From: Rhodonellum sp041748555
GTDB lineage: Bacteria > Bacteroidota > Bacteroidia > Cytophagales > Cyclobacteriaceae
DNA: 64,000 nucleotides
Direction: 5' to 3'
Assembly: GCA_041748555.1 (NCBI GenBank)
Contig: JBGTDA010000171.1
Coordinates: 1 to 64,000, forward strand
Both the position numbers and the translations under genes were made by a program. Shown one piece after another: positions 59,803 to 64,000 of the stretch. The number at the start of each line of letters is the position of its first letter. Position 1 is the first letter of the stretch. The notes under the pieces were generated by a model, which searched no databases, had not been told where the DNA came from, and saw only the letters and a program-made list of their open reading frames with translations.

Positions 59803-59826
59803 AAAGCCGGATTTTCTTCCGGCTTT
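59803..59826 (-). terminator. intrinsic terminator of the tricorn-type gene
   Basis: AAAGCCGG (59803-59810) pairs with CCGGCTTT (59819-59826); on minus the stem is followed by a T-run. It lies 7 nt past the stop codon of the protease gene. Confidence 0.85.
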
Positions 59827-59833
59827 ACTGAAT

Positions 59834-62800
59834 CTATTTCTTTTCATACGCAGGTACTTTCGGTTGTACAGGTGGTTTTTCTTTAAGCAATCTCATCGCT
59901 TCCTCAATGGCTCTTTCCAGTTGCGGATCTACTCCTTTGGCCAGCTGGGTGGGATCTTCCTCCACTTCTATATCAGGCTCAACACCATATCCTTCCCTGA
60001 ACCAATCTCCATCTGGATCAAACATCCTGAATGTGGGAACAGTAACACTGCCGCCATCAATCAAAGTTGGTGCACCGCTGATACCGATCAACCCACCCCA
60101 GGTGCGTGTTCCGATTAATGGACCGAGGCCTGATTTTTTGAAGTAATCCGGGAATGCATCTCCACCTGAACCGCTCCAGCCATTGATTAACATCACCTTA
60201 GGTCCAAAATTGGCAACCTGAGGCCACTGCCAAGTCTGTCCGTCCCGTACAGCCCAAAAGGCCAAAGGTTCTCTGTTGAGCAATTCTATAAACCTGTCAG
60301 GAATCTGTCCGCCATTGTTGAAGCGCTCATCTATGATCAGACCTTCTTTTTGAAATTGGCCATAAAACATTCTGGCAAGCTCATATTGACCATCCAGACC
60401 TGTGCTTGGAACGTAGATATATCCGATTTTTCCATCAGTGGCTTCCTCTACCCTTTTGCGGTTTTCCTCTATCCACTCCAGATTTCTTAATCTTGTTTCA
60501 TCTTCGATAGTTTTGACCACAACTTTTCTCGCTCCTGAGGTGGTAGGTTTACTGTTCACGGTCAGCTCAACAGGCACTCCTGCCAATCCTTCAAAAGCTG
60601 CCCACGGGTCTTTTTGAGAATCAATTGACATACCGTTAACAGCAAGTATAAAGTCACCTTCATTGACATTTACACCGGGTTCGTCCAACGGTGAACGTGC
60701 TTCATTGTCCCATGGAGCTCCTCTCACAATTCTATCCACATAAAAGGCTCCGTCCTTCATTCCCCAATCAATACCTAGATAGCCCATTGATTTCTTAGGA
60801 GAAGATTCTTGGTCCCCACCGCCTCTGTAGGTATGTGAAGCACTGATTTCACCGATCAATTCTCCAAGAATATAATTTACGTCCCATCGGGTGATGGCAT
60901 GATCGATCAATTCCCCGTACTGCACCTTCATGGCCTCCCAATCAACTCCATGCATATTGGGATCGTAAAAAAAATCTCTTTCCAATCTCCAAGTTTCCAA
61001 GAATATCTGTTTCCATTCCTCCTGAGGCACTAGAGTCATCTCCATTTTATCTACCGGCATTTTCTCCTCAATCTTTTGATTGGGTTTCAATTCCAGTACA
61101 CCATAAGTCCCGTTGGAAACTACCATAACTTTTTCGCCATTGGCAGCAAGGTGATAACCATTTACTTTATCCATTATGGTTTTTTCCTCCCTTTCTTCCA
61201 GGTCATAGAATACCAGCGATCCGGTCATTTCTTTGGTTCCGGTAACGGGATATTTGAGGTATAATATTTTTCCTTTGGCCGCACCAAGCCGCCTGTAATT
61301 GCCAGCATCGGGAGGTAAAATCACTAATCTTGATTCCAAACCCTCCCAGTCAATATTCATATCAATGGGTTTGGAAGCCTTCTCCTTATCAGTATCATCA
61401 TTTTTTTCTCCATTGGAATCCTGTTTGACGGATGTAGTGTCATTTTTAGGAGCAACCGGAGAATAAGTATCCTTACTCAAAGGCAATGCAGCAATCTGAG
61501 TGGCATTTGCATAAACCCATGCCCCTTCAAAATCACTGTACACAGGATTGAATTCCCTGTTGGTCATGAAGAACAAATATTTACCCTCAGGATCAAATAC
61601 AGGATTCATATCGTTGTAAAATCCAGCTGTTACTTCCCTCAGGTTATTTTCCCTAACATCGTACACAGCAATGGAATTACTTCCGTTGATTTGATTTTTT
61701 GCATAGGCTAGATATCTGCTGTCAGGAGACCATGAAACGGAAAAATTATTCAAATTTCCTTGGTAAAAAAACTTTTGCTTATCCACCTTAGTGGTGGTGT
61801 TCTTTATTCTGTCATAAATAAAAATATCCATGGCTTTATCAATGAAAGCCAGCTTTTCACTATCAGGTGACCAGAAAGTCTGATAGCGGTATCCTGCCCC
61901 ATAAGCAGTAAGTTTCTTTTCCTCCAGCAGATTTTCCATATCCCTGATAGTCAGTTCATATTCACCTGATTTATCACTCCAATAAGCGACATATTTTCCA
62001 TTAGGAGACCAGGATGGATATCGCTCTGCTGCCCCTGAAGTTTGAGTCAGATTGATGACAGGACCGTTTTTGGCAGGAACAGAAAACACCTCACCTCTGG
62101 CTTCCACAAGTGCCCGATTGCCATCATGGGAAAGCCATGTATTGGAAATGTAATTGCTGACAGGGATTTTTCTGGCCATCAATGTTGAAATATCAGAGGT
62201 CACCTGAATGGGTACTTCCTGAAATTCTTCATTATTTAAATCGAGCAGGTAAATCTTACCGCCGGCTTCAAAAACAATTTCATCGGAACCCAAGCTGGGA
62301 AAATGAACATCAAAATCGATGAAATCCGTTACCTGATCAATCTGTTTTGAGGCAAGGTCATAGCTCCATATATTGTTTCGCTGATTTTCTCCACGGTCAG
62401 AAAGAAAATAGATTTTATCTTTTGCCCACATGGGAAACTCATCGTTGAACGGGCTGTTGCTGATATTTTCAGAGCTGAAATCTTTTAGATCAAAAATGAA
62501 AATATCCGTGGCCATTCCTCCTTTGTAGCGTTTCCAGGTTCGGAAAGCTCTTGTTTTGGGAGTATAAGCAATTTTTTGTCCATCGGGAGACATCATTCCA
62601 AATTCACCATATGGAACTGGAAGTTTCTCGGGAAGTCCTCCTTTTTGGGATACCCTGTAAAACTGGCTGAACCGCTGTTTCTCACTCTCTCTGGAAGAGG
62701 TGAAAAACACGCTTTCTCCATCGGGATACCAATCCGATACCCGATCACTCATTCCATGATGGGTCAGCCGAGTGGGCACACCTCCCTGAGTTGGCATGAC

Positions 62801-63076
62801 ATATACATCTATATTTCCATCGTAATTGGCACTGAAAGCGATTTTATTTCCTTCAGGAGAAAATCTCGGGAAGGATTCCTCTCCTTTTGCAGAGGTGAGT
62901 CGATTGGCAATTCCTCCTGTTTTGGGTACAATCCAGATATCCCCACCATAGGCAAAACTGATGTGATTTGCCGAAACATCAGGATATTGAACAATCCTGG
63001 CATCTACCTGAGCCATTCCGTGGAAAGGCAATAATAGAAGTGCCCAAAGAAATTGAGTTGTTTTTTTGATCATCAT
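59834..63076 (-). CDS. tricorn-type S41 protease
   Basis: The 1080-residue exported protein has a signal peptide (FLWALLLLPFHGMAQ), two N-terminal beta-propellers with repeated TolB/WD-like units (SFPRFSPEGNKIAFSANYDG; RYPSWSPNGKYVAYWSDKSG), a helical C1 domain, a PDZ domain at ~760-850 (GYLGIDWGMKDGAFYVDRIV) and an S41 core. The S41 core shows DERFNNGGQIPDRF and INGWSGSGGDAFPDYF, where the nucleophile Ser sits in the S-G-S-G-G-D motif. Such enzymes degrade peptides in the periplasm. Length and domain order agree with bacterial tricorn homologues. Monocistronic, with its own terminator. Confidence 0.93.
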   Translation of the reverse strand: MMIKKTTQFLWALLLLPFHGMAQVDARIVQYPDVSANHISFAYGGDIWIVPKTGGIANRLTSAKGEESFPRFSPEGNKIAFSANYDGNIDVYVMPTQGGVPTRLTHHGMSDRVSDWYPDGESVFFTSSRESEKQRFSQFYRVSQKGGLPEKLPVPYGEFGMMSPDGQKIAYTPKTRAFRTWKRYKGGMATDIFIFDLKDFSSENISNSPFNDEFPMWAKDKIYFLSDRGENQRNNIWSYDLASKQIDQVTDFIDFDVHFPSLGSDEIVFEAGGKIYLLDLNNEEFQEVPIQVTSDISTLMARKIPVSNYISNTWLSHDGNRALVEARGEVFSVPAKNGPVINLTQTSGAAERYPSWSPNGKYVAYWSDKSGEYELTIRDMENLLEEKKLTAYGAGYRYQTFWSPDSEKLAFIDKAMDIFIYDRIKNTTTKVDKQKFFYQGNLNNFSVSWSPDSRYLAYAKNQINGSNSIAVYDVRENNLREVTAGFYNDMNPVFDPEGKYLFFMTNREFNPVYSDFEGAWVYANATQIAALPLSKDTYSPVAPKNDTTSVKQDSNGEKNDDTDKEKASKPIDMNIDWEGLESRLVILPPDAGNYRRLGAAKGKILYLKYPVTGTKEMTGSLVFYDLEEREEKTIMDKVNGYHLAANGEKVMVVSNGTYGVLELKPNQKIEEKMPVDKMEMTLVPQEEWKQIFLETWRLERDFFYDPNMHGVDWEAMKVQYGELIDHAITRWDVNYILGELIGEISASHTYRGGGDQESSPKKSMGYLGIDWGMKDGAFYVDRIVRGAPWDNEARSPLDEPGVNVNEGDFILAVNGMSIDSQKDPWAAFEGLAGVPVELTVNSKPTTSGARKVVVKTIEDETRLRNLEWIEENRKRVEEATDGKIGYIYVPSTGLDGQYELARMFYGQFQKEGLIIDERFNNGGQIPDRFIELLNREPLAFWAVRDGQTWQWPQVANFGPKVMLINGWSGSGGDAFPDYFKKSGLGPLIGTRTWGGLIGISGAPTLIDGGSVTVPTFRMFDPDGDWFREGYGVEPDIEVEEDPTQLAKGVDPQLERAIEEAMRLLKEKPPVQPKVPAYEKK

Positions 63077-63308
63077 ATGATAATGTATTTAAGATCATTA
63101 TTAGTTGAAAATTTAAATATATGCAATTATCCAAGCGAATGCCAAAAAGGTATTATACTCGTAATGAGGAAATTGATTAAATTTTTTACGCTTTAACGGG
63201 CGATTCCGAACACCTCCATTTCAAATTCGGACACGTTTCAGAAGAGCATAAGAAAGGAAACTGCTTCTGACATTCAGAGAAAATCAAAAGAAGGCATATT
63301 CAAAAATT

Positions 63309-64000
63309 CTAAGTAAAAACATCGCTTATGGCTCTTTCAGCTGCATAAAATCCGCACATACCATGAACGCCTCCACCGGGTGGGGTGGCGGATGAACATA
63401 AATAAACTCCCTTTGCGGAAGTGCGGTATGGTGAAAATCTGAATACAGGTCTCGAGAATAGCTGACCCAAATCCAAAACTCCCCCATTGATGTCGCCTCC
63501 GACATAATTGGGATTATATTGTTCCATCTGAAAAGTATTGAAAGTGCTTTTCGAAAGGATAATAGATTTAAATCCAGGGGCATATCTTTCTATCTGACTT
63601 TCTATCGGGGCTGTCATGTCAATAGTGGACCCGTGAGGTACATGGCAATAGGCCCACGCAGTATGTTTGCCTTTGGGTGATCTACTTGAATCAAAAAGGC
63701 TCTGTTGGGCTAAAAGAACAAAAGGTTTTGTTGGATGTTTTCCCTGCCATATTTCCCTTTCTGATTTGGAAATTTCGGATAAAGTACCGCCAAGATGTAC
63801 TGTCCCCGCGCTTCGGGCTTCCTGTGCTTTCCATGGAATCGGTGCATCCAAGGCCCAATCCATCTTGAAAACACCCATGCCATACCTATATCTTTTCAAC
63901 TGCCATTTATAAAAAGAAGAAAGTTGGTCACCGGCGATCTTCAGCAGCTGCTTAGGTGTCACATCCAATATTACAGCTCTGGCAAGTGGCAGTTCATTTA
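63309..64000 (-). CDS. phytoene desaturase-like FAD-dependent oxidoreductase, C-terminal part
   Basis: The frame runs off the right edge; the visible ~230 residues are the C-terminal half of an NAD(P)/FAD-dependent oxidoreductase of the phytoene dehydrogenase/CrtI-like type. Seen: L-A-R-A-V-I-L-D-V-T-P-K at the edge (second FAD-contact strand), GKHTAWAYCHVP in the substrate domain, E-R-Y-A-P-G-F-K, and the closing FAD motif SSATPPGGGVHGMCGFYAAE. Family members desaturate or saturate carotenoids or reduce related lipids; this branch is not assigned. The 232-nt gap before the protease gene has no supportable feature. Confidence 0.82.
   Translation of the reverse strand, partial: NELPLARAVILDVTPKQLLKIAGDQLSSFYKWQLKRYRYGMGVFKMDWALDAPIPWKAQEARSAGTVHLGGTLSEISKSEREIWQGKHPTKPFVLLAQQSLFDSSRSPKGKHTAWAYCHVPHGSTIDMTAPIESQIERYAPGFKSIILSKSTFNTFQMEQYNPNYVGGDINGGVLDLGQLFSRPVFRFSPYRTSAKGVYLCSSATPPGGGVHGMCGFYAAERAISDVFT

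Noticed and set aside
59702..60118. Plus-strand frame of 138 codons beginning MKTKDGFIQQ
   Set aside because: Its start lies in the dispersed repeat and the rest is antisense to the tricorn-type gene; only the repeat portion is meaningful.

Overview
The window is a chromosomal stretch of a Bacteroidota bacterium, most likely a Cytophagales/Cyclobacteriaceae-type genome. This rests on a TonB-dependent receptor with an N-terminal carboxypeptidase-regulatory domain, the gliding gene gldC, DUF3098 and DUF2490 proteins, a small SRP RNA, weak Shine-Dalgarno signals, and promoters of the Bacteroidota type (TTTG/TTG, 19-20 nt, TAnnTTTG). No tRNA, 16S/23S rRNA or CRISPR array was seen.

Layout. 1-1670 is mobile DNA: a group II intron whose reverse-transcriptase gene is cut short where another element, with a transposase start at the left edge, abuts it. 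1777-4761 is a TetR-controlled ABC exporter operon with two palindromic operator-like sites. 4918-12277 holds accessory genes (aldo/keto reductase, cupin, GNAT, MacB-like permease, a hydrolase fused to a carboxypeptidase-regulatory domain). 12278-13620 is a gene graveyard: a decayed secreted protein, a toxin-antitoxin pair whose toxin appears to be a RelE/PIN chimera, and a GNAT tail. 13621-16607 is the distal histidine operon (hisH-A-F-IE, minus strand). 18224-27896 is an aromatic amino-acid block: phenylalanine hydroxylase, then a complete trp operon (trpL-E-[four-helix-bundle gene]-G-D-C-F-B-A plus a DAHP synthase). The trp operon opens with a leader peptide carrying three consecutive Trp codons and an attenuator hairpin, and closes with a strong terminator.

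27991-43220 is mostly housekeeping: SRP RNA, a transaldolase-like aldolase, ftsE, an S41 peptidase, a cca operon, pdeM, then a tight operon ftsX-DUF3098-uppP-truB-ribF-scoA with scoB close behind, and gldC. 43468-64000 holds a TonB receptor, a large HEAT/cytochrome c protein, a D-amino-acid PLP enzyme, an uncharacterised three-gene envelope module with MORN-type repeats, an arginine-decarboxylase-type enzyme, a TauE/SafE permease, a tricorn-type protease and the 3' part of a phytoene-desaturase-like oxidoreductase.

The most unusual signals are: (i) the RelE-PIN chimeric toxin; (ii) an IVS/S23-type four-helix-bundle gene with inverted degenerate repeats, lodged between trpE and trpG; (iii) the same style of degenerate or fold-back repeats in other his and trp intercistronic gaps without any protein; (iv) a dispersed intergenic repeat with a conserved reading frame; (v) the MORN/DUF2490/MORN module. 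Several likely starts differ from the longest open frame (trpE, trpB, phhA, truB, a GNAT and a PLP enzyme), because the longest frame opens with an implausible TTG or overlaps its neighbour.
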